64,000 bases of DNA from Carex sylvatica (Eukaryota > Streptophyta > Magnoliopsida > Poales > Cyperaceae), in the NCBI GenBank assembly GCA_964058845.1, contig CAXKVR010000325.1, positions 1-64,000 on the forward strand. Reading direction: 5' to 3'. Shown piece after piece: positions 35,087 to 47,000 of this stretch (positions are counted from its first letter, which is position 1; each line of letters starts with the position of its first letter). Made by a program: the position numbers and the translations under genes. Under the pieces are notes generated by a model that saw only the letters and a list, made by a program, of their open reading frames with translations, was not told where the DNA came from and searched no databases.

Positions 35087-35786
35087 CTAATGTCTGATAC
35101 GGCCACACAGTCTGGAAACATCGGACGGGCGCACGGGTTTGATCAAGAAATCCTCGGCGCCCTCCTCCAAACACCTGGTGATCCTATTGGGGACATTTTC
35201 GGAGGACATTATCACCACCGGGATTTCTCTTAGTTCTCTTGATTCCTGCATCATACATGAAACCATGCAAAAAATGTCAGCAGAGAAAAATGAGGAAAAA
35301 TTAATTAAGCTAACATTTTTATTAAATTCTGATTAATTTGGAACTAACCTTGATCTTCCTCAACAGCTCATATCCATTCATCTCTGGCATGCAATAATCT
35401 GTTATGATCATATCAACACTAGGTTCCTGTTACACAAAGAAATCACATTTTCCATTAGAAATGCAAATAAACAAAAGAAAAGCAAAGTGATAATAGAGAG
35501 ATTATACAATGTGATCAAATGTGTAACCTACCATCTCTAGAATTTCCAATGCTCTTTCCGCGCTATCGACAGCCGTCACTGCAACATACACAAACACAAA
35601 AGCTTTTCAGTTTAAATTCAAATAAATGGATGACAGAATTAGCTAGGTGAATTGGTTCTTCTTATTTGATGAGAAACAAATCTCACCTCTGTATTTTGAT
35701 TTGCGGAGAATCCGCGCAATTACTGCACGATCGACCGAGCTGTCATCGACTGCAAGAACATGCATCTCACTATCGCCAGAACCCAT
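35087..35786 (-). CDS. Type-A two-component response regulator (ARR family)
   Basis: Type-A response regulators receive phosphate from histidine phosphotransfer proteins and damp cytokinin signalling. Exons, in order of transcription, are 35786-35687, 35578-35532, 35426-35349 and 35245-35087, giving 127 residues: a receiver domain and almost nothing else. Visible features are [19 protein letters not shown] with the acidic pair Asp14-Asp15, phosphoacceptor Asp59 in [17 protein letters not shown], Ser89 in [11 protein letters not shown], and Lys111 in [13 protein letters not shown]. The very short C-terminus (LCGRIRH) after the receiver resembles the ARR16/ARR17 branch more than ARR3-9, but that placement is tentative. 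An upstream in-frame ATG exists, but MGSGDSE is the likely start because it lies just before the receiver. Confidence 0.93.
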
Positions 35787-35901
35787 TGAACTATTTGTTA
35801 TCAAAATCTTGTTTGCAAATGCTTTCAAGGAAAATAAAGGGTAGGAGCTAGAGAGAGAGAGCGAGAGATATGATGATATAGGATGAAGGCTCTCCAATGG
35901 T

Positions 35902-35912
35902 TATATATATAG
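35902..35912 (-). promoter_or_regulatory. TATA box of the response regulator gene
   Basis: On the minus strand, ctatatatata lies about 115-125 bp before the start codon, followed by a leader with CTCTCTCTAG. Just upstream, GGATT and AGATT cores (plus-strand aaatctttgaaaatcc, about 35938-35953) match the short motif bound by type-B regulators, but such short motifs are common by chance. Confidence 0.5.
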
Positions 35913-35989
35913 AGTCAATGATGAAATAATTAAACTAAATCTTTGAAAATCCGAGGAAACCATTAATTCCAAATACCTTTGCTATATTA

Positions 35990-36166
35990 ATATATATATA
36001 TATATATGATCAAATTAATACATGGTTTTGTTTTTGACTGGGATTATATACAATTAGTGGATCTCACTAGTCACCTCTTTTTCAATGCTAATATTTTATT
36101 TGGGTTATGAGATTCGGAAATCTGCAACAGCAAGAGTACGTAATATAAAATCTTCTTTTGCCACAA

Positions 36167-36200
<34 letters not shown>
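35990..36200. repeat. TA and CA microsatellites
   Basis: TA runs at about 35990-36007 and 36168-36188 are followed by (AC)n to 36202. Confidence 0.9.
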
Positions 36201-36202
<2 letters not shown>

Positions 36203-36203
<1 letters not shown>

Positions 36204-38005
36204 TTGAAAAAGAAAAATAGATATGTACATGTATTCTTTCCTTTGTTTTCAAAAACATATATATGCTGCCCTCATTTAGAAGCTGCCCGCATATGGTTAA
36301 GCTTCTAGAAGATAAGATTTTCTTTTCTTTTTTCAAATTGCCTTCATTTTTATTCTTCTGTCATGCCTCTATTTTTTAATTGTTAATAACTTAAAATCTA
36401 AAACTCAAATATCAAAAGAAAATCATTAGATTTGATTTATATTATCTTTTCTACATGCACATAAAATTTATCACTTTTCAATTTTATTTTTATATGAATC
36501 AATAAGTTAAAAAAACTAACCTTCAGAATTTTATCAATATAAATGTATTTTTGTAAGTTCTTGATACCAATCAAAATAAAGTCATAATGTCGTAATTTTT
36601 TATACGTGCATAGAGAATATGATATGGATCAAATCTAACGGTTTTAATTTCATATTTGAGTTTTAAATATTAAGTTATTAACATTTAAAAATGAAGGCAT
36701 TTTAACTCTTTTCTTATTTAATAGGATTAATAAACTTTATAGATCAGTTTGAATCATATGCTAAATCATTTTTTGCATATTAGTGAAGGATTAAAATAAT
36801 AAGTGTCATAAAATATATATAAAAACCATTTTTTGCATGATAAGTGATAGAAAGGAAGTTATAAAAGATTGTAAAATATAAAATTAATCTGAACAGAAAT
36901 AAAAGCCTTTTTCAGGGTTCAAGTGCAAAATAAAAATGATCCTGATAAGAAATCCTTTGTGATCTTTTAATTTCTTGCCTCTCACAATGGATCTGGCACA
37001 ACTAAAAAGCATGACTCAAGGTCAACCTTTGGGACTTTGCTATTTTATTTTTTTATATGGTGAGAATGTCAACTATAGTTATTTTATAGTATGGAGGATT
37101 TTTTGGGTCAAATTGAAAAAAGGACATTTTTAATGTCCTCCTGTCTATCTTCAATGATTTGCTTTTGCTTCAATTAATTCCTCTTAATTTAAAGCTAAAA
37201 CTTCAGGCAATCTATATATGAGACTTTTATAATTTCAAAAAAATAGCGAGGTAATAAGATAAAGTAGAGAATCATTTTTTGATTTGGTATAATGTTAGAA
37301 ATTGCAGGTTCAAATTTTAAATTGAAATTAGAAAATTTAGATTGAAAGACTGAAACATAAAACACATAATGTCATGATGTGCGTCAGTTGAAATTTGAAT
37401 TCAAGTTTTCACGATCACAAAGTTGAATTCTATATATCTTCAATGATTTACTTTTGCTTTAATTCCTCTTCAAATTTGAACCTAAACCTTGAGGCAATCT
37501 TTGAGACTTTTATGATTTCAAAAATGATGAAGTAATAAGATAAAAGTAGAGAATCAATTTTTAATTTGGTGATAAAAGATAATGTTAGAAGTCACATGTT
37601 TAAATTTAGAATGAACATGGGTGAAACTAAAAAAAAAAAAAAATGGTAGGTTGAAAAGTAAAATGTATAATATGTGTTAGTTGAAATTTGAACCTAAATT
37701 TCTATGACTACAAAGTGAATTCTAACCCGTAAGTTAATTACAAGCACACATTTAGTATTTTATTAGAAAAAATGACCTATGTAAATTTTTTTAAGACAAT
37801 AAAAATTTAATTTAAATTTAATATACATAATTAAAGTTTTAAAATTATAGGGGTGACTAAGCACTCTCAAATTGCATTAAAATCCGTCTATATTCACATA
37901 AAAATCTCTTATGAATATTAAATAATTAAATAGCTTGATTATATTATTTTCTAAAAGAAAAAGACAAGTAAATACATTTCCTTAAAACAAATAATACCTA
38001 GTTCA
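36203..38005. repeat. AT-rich intergenic DNA with a diverged tandem duplication
   Basis: The stretch 37143-37320 is repeated at about 37433-37615 (shared phrases cttcaatgattt, gaggcaatct, gagacttttat, taagataaa, gtagagaatca). The period is near 290 bp. No coding sequence is present. Confidence 0.55.
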
Positions 38006-39084
38006 TGGCATACTGACAAATGAATTATTTGAGTTCGGTTCGGCGAGGTCAAAAATTCATGATTCAGAAATAATTTGGATATAATTCGGGAATGATTCGG
38101 AATTATCTGGATCAACGATGTCAGTCCTGCAAGAGAGCAAAAAAAAAAAAAAACCAAAAAAAAATATTCTAGAAAAAAATTGGAAAAAAAGAATTATCCA
38201 AATTTAATTTGTGAATCTTATGACTATGGTTGATGGAGATGATGCTGATCTGCAATGTATCCAACAAACAATTTCAGATCATGTTAATATAAATTATTTG
38301 TTGTGAGTGCATGCTTTGTACACTATCTGATCAAAATCCTATGAAAATTTCTAGCCATAAAAACACGCTGTTAATTTATTCCCTTATTGATCCGAATGAT
38401 GTGCAATTCAACCCGCTACACAGAAATCAACACTATTTGATTTAATGAAACTTGACAGGAAATTCAAATAGATCTGATCCGTCTGATCTTAAACTTAGCC
38501 AGAATCTCAATCTGATCAGACAGCTGTGAAATAAGAAAGTTGACACCGTTCTAGATTTCCTCCAACCTATTAATTATATAAGATTAGACGTAGAAAAATT
38601 ACGAATTCACATGCTCTTCTCTAAACATTTCTATGCCAGAAAAATTACAAATTCACACGTCCTTTTTCTTCTCTTTTCTTTTTTTTTTTGGTAGAAAATC
38701 CATAGACGATTATATTGATTGAAATAGATACAAACTAGTTGTTATATAAAATTAGATGACGAGTGTCTGTGAAAATATACAGTTGTAAACAAACAAAAGA
38801 CAACGCACAGGAGTATGCGCATCCTTGCAAGGACACGCAACGGTTATATTTTCTGAATGTTTGGATATATTAGACATAACGGTTATATTTATCTATTTAT
38901 CTAGTTAGTATTTCTATTAGATGCCAACAAGTTGAAGATTTATGTTTGAAAAAATTAAAAACATTTATTTTGATTAGATTGTTCACCCTAATTGATTGTC
39001 TTACCTAAAAATTACAATTTTTTTCTTGGTGTCCAATTTTTTTAAATCAATTTCTAAATCTATGTATAATGAAAGATAAGAGTA

Positions 39085-39310
39085 GAACTAAGGTGTTCCT
39101 AAGTTTAGTAAATTTATTTGTAAACTCAACTTTAAAATTATCGGATTGACTTCAAACGACAAATTTAAATTATTGAATCTACTTTACGAGTGATGTATCT
39201 ACATGTGAAAATTTTAAACTTTCAAATTAATTTTGTATAGAATCAAGTGGTTAAAAACATTCAAAAAAAATGCATTAAAATGAATTTATAAGCCTTCTAA
39301 TTTTGACCAA
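39085..39310. repeat. Dispersed repeat, inverted match to 49795-50040
   Basis: The two stretches match in opposite orientation, for example aaaattttaaacattcgaat against aaaattttaaactttcaaat, and gagtagaactaaggtgttcc near both outer ends. Confidence 0.6.
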
Positions 39311-39627
39311 TATTTGTTGACATGACAATTATATAACTATTTTTCTTTTTAAATCTAACTTATTTTATTAAAAAGTATATATAATATTCTAGAAGTCTGA
39401 ACATAGAGCTACATGTGATATATAGGGTTAGATTGTTGCACGAACAACATAACATGTTGCAATTGCAAGTAATTGGTTAATTGCGCATGCAAACAAAACT
39501 TTGTGTGAAATATTTTTGACATTAACAATGAAAAGAGAACATTTATATGTAGCATTTTGCTTTTATATATATATATATATATATGAGGCGTTGTACTTAA
39601 TTGTAACTTGTAAAGTTGGGTGGAATT

Positions 39628-39832
39628 GAGAACAGTTTGGGTCTGATGGTCATGGAATTTAAAGTGGTTTTAATGAATTTGTTCACCAACAGATCTGTTT
39701 TAGGATTCGCGTTCATACTTTTGCATATGCTTTAAAATTTGTGTGCACGAATTTTAAAGCAGATCCAATGGTGAACGAATTTATTGGAACCACTTTGAGT
39801 TCAATAGCCATCGGATCCAAGCTGTTCTCGGT
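39628..39832. mobile_element. Short foldback element (about 205 bp)
   Basis: Left gaacagtttgggtctgatgg and aaagtggttttaatgaattt pair with right aaatttattggaaccacttt-like sequence and ccatcggatccaagctgttc. Confidence 0.65.
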
Positions 39833-40489
39833 GGAATTAGGTGATGAGTCTTAGATTGTTGAGTTTTTATCCTCTGCGGTAACATAAAATTTGAATTAGA
39901 AATCTGAACAAATTGATCAAAATTTGAACTGTGTTTAAAAATTTACGGAGTCCTTTTAATATTTGTATCAATTCGAAAATAATGATTCGGATTTATTTTA
40001 TAGTAACTCAAATTTTAAATTAATACAAAATTTTAAATTGCCTGGGTGGCTGATATTTTTTAGGTATCGCATTCATGTCTTGGAAATTCGTACTTTATCA
40101 TTACTTTTTCAAAAATTAAAATGTTAGCATATACGCAGATTAGTTCTGCGTAAAATCAATTCAATCTACTTCAGATTGGTATTGTGCAGATTAGCATTAT
40201 ACACGTGGTAATATTTTAATTTTTCATAAATCAGTGATACGATCAAACTTTCAAAATATTGAGATGGGAGTAAGGAGATGAATGAGATCGCATTAATTGG
40301 CCACTTGGTCACTGAAAGTTATTGGTCACTGAAAGTAAGGAGAACAATTATTTTTTTTTTGGTTTTTTTTTTCTCTCTCTTGCAGGACAAATATTTCTAA
40401 TCCGGATAATTCTGAATTATTTCTAAATCACAAATTTTTGATCTCGCCAAACCAAATCCGAATAATTCATTTGTCACTATGCCTACAGA

Positions 40490-42870
40490 GATGAAAAATG
40501 GTTCACATGCCAGTTTAATTCCTTTGTTTTTTATCTTGTGTTAACGTTATAGCAAGTATTATCACTACTTTTTAATGGTCTAGAATGTTTATATCAAGTG
40601 ATTTTCTATTTATTTAAAAAAATTCTAAAAAAATATAAAATTTGATTTATAAATATATTTTCATAAGAAATCATGTTAAACATTCAAATCGACTTTTTGA
40701 ATTTAGATAACAAATATATTAATCTACAGTGAGGACCAATCATCCAATTGAGCTTTATATATATTTTTTTAATATATTCTTAAAGTATGATTAACATTCT
40801 TCTTCTGCTTCTTTTAAAAAAAAAAAAATACATATTGCAAGTATATATATTGAGATAATCAGATAACATCGGCTGTCTAATTAAAGCCTTAATGGATCTG
40901 GTCAAACAGGGAATATCTGAAGTTATCTTCAAAATCTATTTGAAAAAAGTAGTAAAATCTCACAAAGAATAAAATATGATGAACTATAATTTTATTATAA
41001 AATACTACTACCTCAACATGGCTGCCGACTTCAATTATAGTATAAACAAAAATGCCATTGAATTAATTATTATGATACTATAATTTTATTATAAAATATT
41101 ACTACCTCAACATGGCCGCCGACTTTCAATTTAAGTAAAAAAACAATGTTGTTGAATTAATTACTGTAATACTGCAATTCTTGTTTAAACAAAAACACAA
41201 ATGATATGGCTATGGCTATTGTTGAAAAGAAAAAGAAAAAAGAAAAAGAAAAAGGAGACAAATGATAAAAAAAATAAGTGGCATTTTTTTAAATAAAAAC
41301 ATTAGAAGATGAGGCTAGTATCAAATAAATAAGTGTCATTGTCAATTATAATGGAATGAGTGACAATTATTTACTTGTTGAGAATTATATAAGTATCAAT
41401 TTAATAATAACTATCATTTTATCAATGTGGGAGGTTAAGGCAAAGAATTTTCAGTACAAAATATATATGAGGTGAAACTAAATATATATAACAAAATTTT
41501 CTTAAAAATAAATAATTAAAAATTCAATACACACAACACATCAAATTTTGAAGAAAAAAATTGATCCCTCATTTATCTAATAGAATTTCGCCCATGCATG
41601 TATGGTGAATCCTTATCTTATCTCTGTGTTACCATTAACAAAAATTATGTGTCAGATATTAAAATATAACATACTATACTTGTTAGTTTTCTTAAGTAAC
41701 CGTTAATTAGCAGAAAATAGCCTTTTGTTATACATATATAAATTAGCACAAAATTTCTCAAGTAACAGTTATTTTTTGCTCATTTTGTGCTAATTAAAAA
41801 TTTTGCTCACCAAGTCTAAAAACCAACGAGAATGTAAAGCTATGAGGTATTGAAACCTTTTGTGGGAAGTGGGAACTAAAAATAAATAATTATTACTATA
41901 AACAAATTATCAAAACAATAATAATTATAAAAAAAAATTATGTGACATGTGGCACCACCAGATCATGGATGAGTCAGAAATGAAGTTATCTTGAACCATA
42001 ATTAGCATCGTTCTTTATTTTTTATTTTTTAATGAAAAAAAAAGAAGCGTTGCAATGCTCAGATGTTTACCTATCCTTAATTTTTCAAATAATTTATTTT
42101 ATTGGTGTTTGCTTTGGGGTAAAATTATAAGAGTGGCACATATTTTTGAAGGAATTTCAATTAAAAATAACAGAAATTAGACCAAATATGGGTCTGCTAC
42201 TTGTCAAATCTACCAAATATAAGAGTAGCACATATTTTATTGGGTCTGCTACTTGTCAAATCTACCAGAATCAAAAAAAAATTCTATCTTTTTAGTTTAA
42301 CAAATATGACATTTGACTAACATATATTAAGAATTTGTAAATATGCATTATCTGTAAATTTACAGTCAAGCCACTCAATTATTTTGAGTAAAATTGACGG
42401 TTAAACTATCCAATTATTTTTAATATTTACTAAAAGTTTCTATTCGGATTTTGAACTTGCAACCTCTCACAAAGAGGATCAAAAGTTATAAATTTTAAGT
42501 TCATATATTATTAATAAGTTTGCTGGTCTACTCAATAATTAATTAATCTGATTTAACATTTAGCTACTAATTATGACTATTTTTTTAATGAATTATCCTA
42601 AGTGAAAATGTTCATGGATATACTTGAAGTGTGCGTCTAACATTTTCCATTTCAAAATTGTAAAATTACATCAAGATGTTGACTTTGCAATTGGAGTTTT
42701 TATTGGTGGAATTGGAAATTTTATAGTAAGTCAAACTAGGATGTGCAAAATATAGTTTAAATCTAATATGGCGTCAACAATGCGGCACTCTATGTTGTGA
42801 GATGAACCTATAAGAATATGTTTGGTTGCAAAATAAGAATACCTATGATAGTCAGTGTTCTAAATATCTA
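40490..42870. other. AT-rich intergenic DNA with an old foldback right arm
   Basis: About 40560-40720 is a worn right arm of the main foldback family (caagtgattttctatttatt, aaaatttgatttataaatat). The segment near 40985-41030 recurs at 41060-41115 (attttattataaaatactac tacctcaaca). No gene is seen. Confidence 0.45.
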
Positions 42871-42874
42871 GTTT

Positions 42875-43155
42875 CGAGGTCTAAATAGCCGATCCAAACC
42901 GTTAGATGTTTAATATATATTAAAATATGCTTGGAGACCAAATTTTATATTTTTTGGAACTTTTTTACTATTTATTAAGATGGTTTGAAAATCGCTATTT
43001 TTATTAAAATTCTGCACCATTAAAAAACATCGATTTTCAAACCATCTTAATAAATAGTAAAAAAATTCCAAAAAATATAAAATTTGGTCTCCAAACACAT
43101 TTTAATATAAATTAAATATCTAACGGTTTGAATCGGCTATTTGGATTTCGAAACT
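42875..43155. mobile_element. Foldback element, terminal type 'ctagtttcgaggtctaaata'
   Basis: The inner arms are well kept: tttactatttattaagatgg pairs with ccatcttaataaatagtaaa, and gagaccaaatttta with its complement. The loop holds ttaaaattctgcacca. The outer ends, ctagtttcga and tcgaaactag, pair exactly. Confidence 0.75.
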
Positions 43156-45346
43156 AGAGATATGAGCGCGAATTAAAACAACCCGTTTAATTCACGAAGT
43201 AGCGTAGCCTTACTCTATATTAGTTGTTATTTAGTTGTTACCTCAATTTTTCAATATTGATCATGTTGATAATTAGTAAAAATATAAAAGAAAAAATTTG
43301 AAAAGAAAAAAAATGCCATTTATGATAGCTTTCACTATAGCTACGCTATTTACAGTAGCTTTTTTTTTTTTTTGTCTCCCCGCTATACCGCTATAATCGT
43401 TATTTAGAACCTTGAGAATAACTATCGTTTGTTTTATTAAAATAGTCAAATTTCAAAACTCTTAGGAATATCTTATTTTAATAAGACAAAAGGTTTAAAT
43501 TCATTATTCTAACTATTCTAATTCAACCAAATATGAAATAGGCTATTCTGAATAGCCTAACTCCAAGTATTAGCCATTGATCAAAATAGAATTGTAAATT
43601 AGCCGTGCTGAACCGAGTTAGGTCAAGTTTAATTTGATTCATGCCAAATCGAGTTGAGTTTGACTTTAGTCGAGTTAGTTCATTAGCATCTTCTTCATAC
43701 TATAAGTCGCATACAAATTATATATTTTTTTAATTATTTATATTTTGAGTTGCATATTGGCAAGAAGTTGGTAAAAAAATTCTTCTTTTATTTAATAAGC
43801 TTTATCATAGTATAATTGGTACAAAGAAAAATAACAAAAAAGTCGGAAAACAAACTCCATCTTCTTGCAACAAGTGAGAAACAAACGAAGTTAAAACGAG
43901 CCAAATTTATAGTCAAGTTTGAACTCATTCATAATATATCGATCAGAATTAAACGAACTAATTAACTAGAAGTTTTTTTCCAAGTAATCTAGTTATGAAC
44001 TACGAATTCTTTTATTAATTTTAGATCAACAAAATGCACTCATTCAAAGTTTGGAAAGAAGAAGAAAATATATAACATGGGCAAATTTAAAGGAAAATTA
44101 ATTATGGGTTCTTCATTCTTAGTAACATATTCACAAGATTTGCGAATTTTTTGTGAATTAAATTTGAACTGAATGCCGAATTATTCGATTGATCAAACTT
44201 TGATTGAATTAAACCCGAATATTTCCCCAATTTTTCCCATATTTTTTTTTTGCTCTCTTGCAGAACTGAGATACCTGGTCTGAATAAGTCTAAATTATTT
44301 CTGAATTATATCCGAACTATTTCCGAATTACGAATTTTTGACCTCGCCGAACTGAACCCAAATAATTCATTTGTCACTTTGGTAAGTAACAAAAACAACT
44401 TTCAATTACACAGAAGTAAACAAGACTAAGAGCCACAAGATATCCGAATGATATATTGGGTGGTTGAAGCCTTGAAGGTAAAACCCTATTTTATGAATAG
44501 AATGGATTTCTTAGGGGATTTGCATGACAGGCTGACAGCTGGAGCAAAATATGACAATAATTTCTAACTAATGGTGTCAAGAGAATAATATATATCAGTT
44601 GACTTAATTAGTAAAATTTAGTAATGTACAACTAAGCTGTGTGCAAGAAATGAAGCAATCAATTTCTATTCCTGCTTTTTATATTTATATAATTTTTATT
44701 TTGGCTTCCCCTCTTCCCAACATTTTTTATTATGATATCATGTGTAAACAAAGTAGTTCGTGTTGTCTTATAAAATCTAAGTTATCTCCAATTAGCCTTC
44801 CAAAATTAGAATTTATATATATATATATATATATATAACCTTGTTAGAGCTGGCAATTATTGACCCAAATCCTAAACCAATGGGTTGACAAATGAAGTTC
44901 AGATCAAGTTCATGAATCAGCCTACAAGTAAGGTGGTATCTGACCTTTCTAACAAAAAATAAAATAAAATAAAATCAAGAAGAAGATATGAGACCAAACT
45001 CATGTGCTGATTAATTTATTATCGGTTAATTGTTACGTCAAAGGACATTATATATATATATATATATATATAGCTATTATCGGTTGTTTGACCTTTTTTT
45101 TTCATTTAAAAAGTAAAGATACACACAATCATTTTGGTTTAATTTAGAGGATTGTTCATTTTAAGCCAGTTTAAACAATAGATAGGAAATTATGATAGCG
45201 ATTGTTCATTTAGATTTAGATGAATGTATATTTAGGTTCAGACAAGTGTGTATTTTAATCCGAAATTTTTTAATATATTATTTTCTAAAAAAAAAATAAA
45301 CCAAAAACCATCGTTTCTGAAAAATTTCAAATCTACCACAGCTGCA
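43156..45346. other. AT-rich intergenic DNA
   Basis: It contains the third copy (44250-44382) of the end repeat described for 38006-40489, and TA runs near 44815 and 45050. There is no gene. Confidence 0.5.
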
Positions 45347-45949
45347 TAGGGGTGTCAATGACACCCGTTTGCTCATTTACCCTACCCGTATCGTATTTGA
45401 TAAGACGGATATAGGTAAGATTTTTTTTTCGTTAACTTATTGGGTATGGGTATGGGTATGGGTAAGGATTTTTTTTTTTGTTAGATAAACAGATATGGGT
45501 ACAGGTAAAGGTTATTTCGTACCCGTTGGGTAACGGGTAATTATATAAAATAAATTATATCATAAGAAGAATATTATGCTAAACATTTTACTTTTTTATT
45601 TGAATGTTAATTTATTATTTAGTTAAGGAATTGAATTTGTTATAATAGATATTTGTGATTTATTTTTTTTACTTAATAAAAAACTATTACTTAGAATTAA
45701 TTGCATGTTTATGTATGACAGGATAAGTTTTGATGGTTTATTTGTAAAAATAATTAAACTATTATATTTGTATTATTCGTTATTCGGCTACTACCATTCT
45801 GTTACCCGCTAATTTTAACGGGTATGAGTAGGGTAGGATAAGAAAAATTATTAACGGGTATGGATAGAATATGGGTAAGATCAATTCTTAGTGGGTATGG
45901 GTATGAAAATGGTTCCACACTATCCGTATTGTACCCATTGACACCCCTA
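45347..45949. mobile_element. hAT-type MITE with 14 bp ends TAGGGGTGTCAATG
   Basis: The left end taggggtgtcaatg is matched exactly by the complement at the right end. Flanks cagctgca (45339-45346) and cagccgca (45950-45957) form an 8 bp duplication with one change. The subterminal zones are packed with tacccg and gggtatgggtatgggta repeats on both sides. The interior is AT-rich and noncoding. Confidence 0.85.
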
Positions 45950-45957
45950 CAGCCGCA

Positions 45958-46744
45958 CTTAGGGGATGCGGCCCCACTTTTTTTTTTCGGATGAAGTTTT
46001 TTATTTGTTTGGATTTTTGTTATTTGATGAGGTATTTAACCAATTATATTTTAGTTGTATTGGATTTTTTTCACAAGGTATTTTTAAGAATATTGTTTAT
46101 TTCATGTTTGTTAGATATATTTTTATTGTAATCATGATAACATTAGCATGATATTGTTCTATTTATGACTTCTTCATTTTTTTTTTCCAACAAAACGACA
46201 TTGAAAACAAAAATAAATCCCACCTCGTTGTTATTTTCAAAAACCAAAACAATTAAAATGATGGTTTTTTGGTAGATATATATATATATTTTTTTTTTTA
46301 AATGGTATTTTTAAAAATTTCGGTATTTTAATTCAGTCTCAAAGGTACAATAAAAAATTCAGCTAATGAGTTGGAAATTTTAAAATTAACTGTTACATTT
46401 CAATCAACATGCATTTTGACTGTCAAATTGTATTTTCACAACCGTAAAAAAAAAATCTTAAACTAAAATAAACAAATACTTTTTTATTCTTATTCAAATT
46501 GCAACTCTAAAATGGTTACCCATTTTTTTAAGTGCATTTTTAAAGAGAGGTTAACCATAATGTAAGTTGAGAAGGGTCACAAAATCTTTTTCATAAAATT
46601 GATGGCTATAAAACATGATCACATTATGACTATAAATTTGAGGTAGCATTTTTTATTCTTATCATAAATTTCTGTTACGTAAGAAACACTGACAACATTT
46701 AAAGAGTTCAGTTAGTATAACATCAGTGTCATTTGACACTAAAT
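45958..46744. other. AT-rich intergenic DNA
   Basis: No coding sequence or structured repeat was recognised. Confidence 0.5.
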
Positions 46745-47000
46745 CTTTGTAGGAGTAGCTAATATCCAGTAGGCATAAATGCACCTGCATGAAAAATGAC
46801 ACCAATTAATTAAACCTTCTAGACCCTTTATGTTTTCTATTGATCTTCCATTGTTTGTTCAAATGAATATGCATGCAACTACTAAATTGACAGTCAATAA
46901 CAGCAGGTGTTCAACTAAGGAATTCCATACCAGTAAGATGTTGTTATGATCCAGCTGGTCTGAAGTAACCATGCATTTTTGCCCCCCTTTAATTTGGTTT
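46745..47000 (-). pseudogene. Relic of an oligopeptidase A gene (exon 14 and part of the intron before it)
   Basis: The stretch aligns with 51806-51990 of the intact gene on the same strand. Worn exon-14 sequence (plus strand gtaggcataaatgcacctg) is followed by the matching intron bases atgacaccaatta, accttctaga and later ttcaactaagg and atgatccag. The exon is disrupted. It lies about 3.6 kb beyond the stop codon of the intact gene, so it may be what is left of a tandem copy. Confidence 0.55.

Larger units (their letters stand above)
38006..40489. mobile_element. Candidate long-terminal-inverted-repeat element (about 2.5 kb)
   Basis: The left side, ggcatactgacaaatgaatt followed by ggttcggcgaggtcaaaaat, is mirrored at the right by atttttgatctcgccaaac and aattcatttgtcactatgcc. 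The inverted repeat extends over about 120-150 bp. A third, single copy of this end is at 44250-44382. No transposase is recognisable inside, and no target duplication was found, so two unrelated solo ends in opposite orientation are also possible. Confidence 0.4.

Noticed and set aside
45400..45560. Interstitial telomere repeat from gggtatgggtatggg
   Set aside because: The unit is not the plant telomere heptamer (TTTAGGG), and the array lies in the subterminal zone of a defined MITE.
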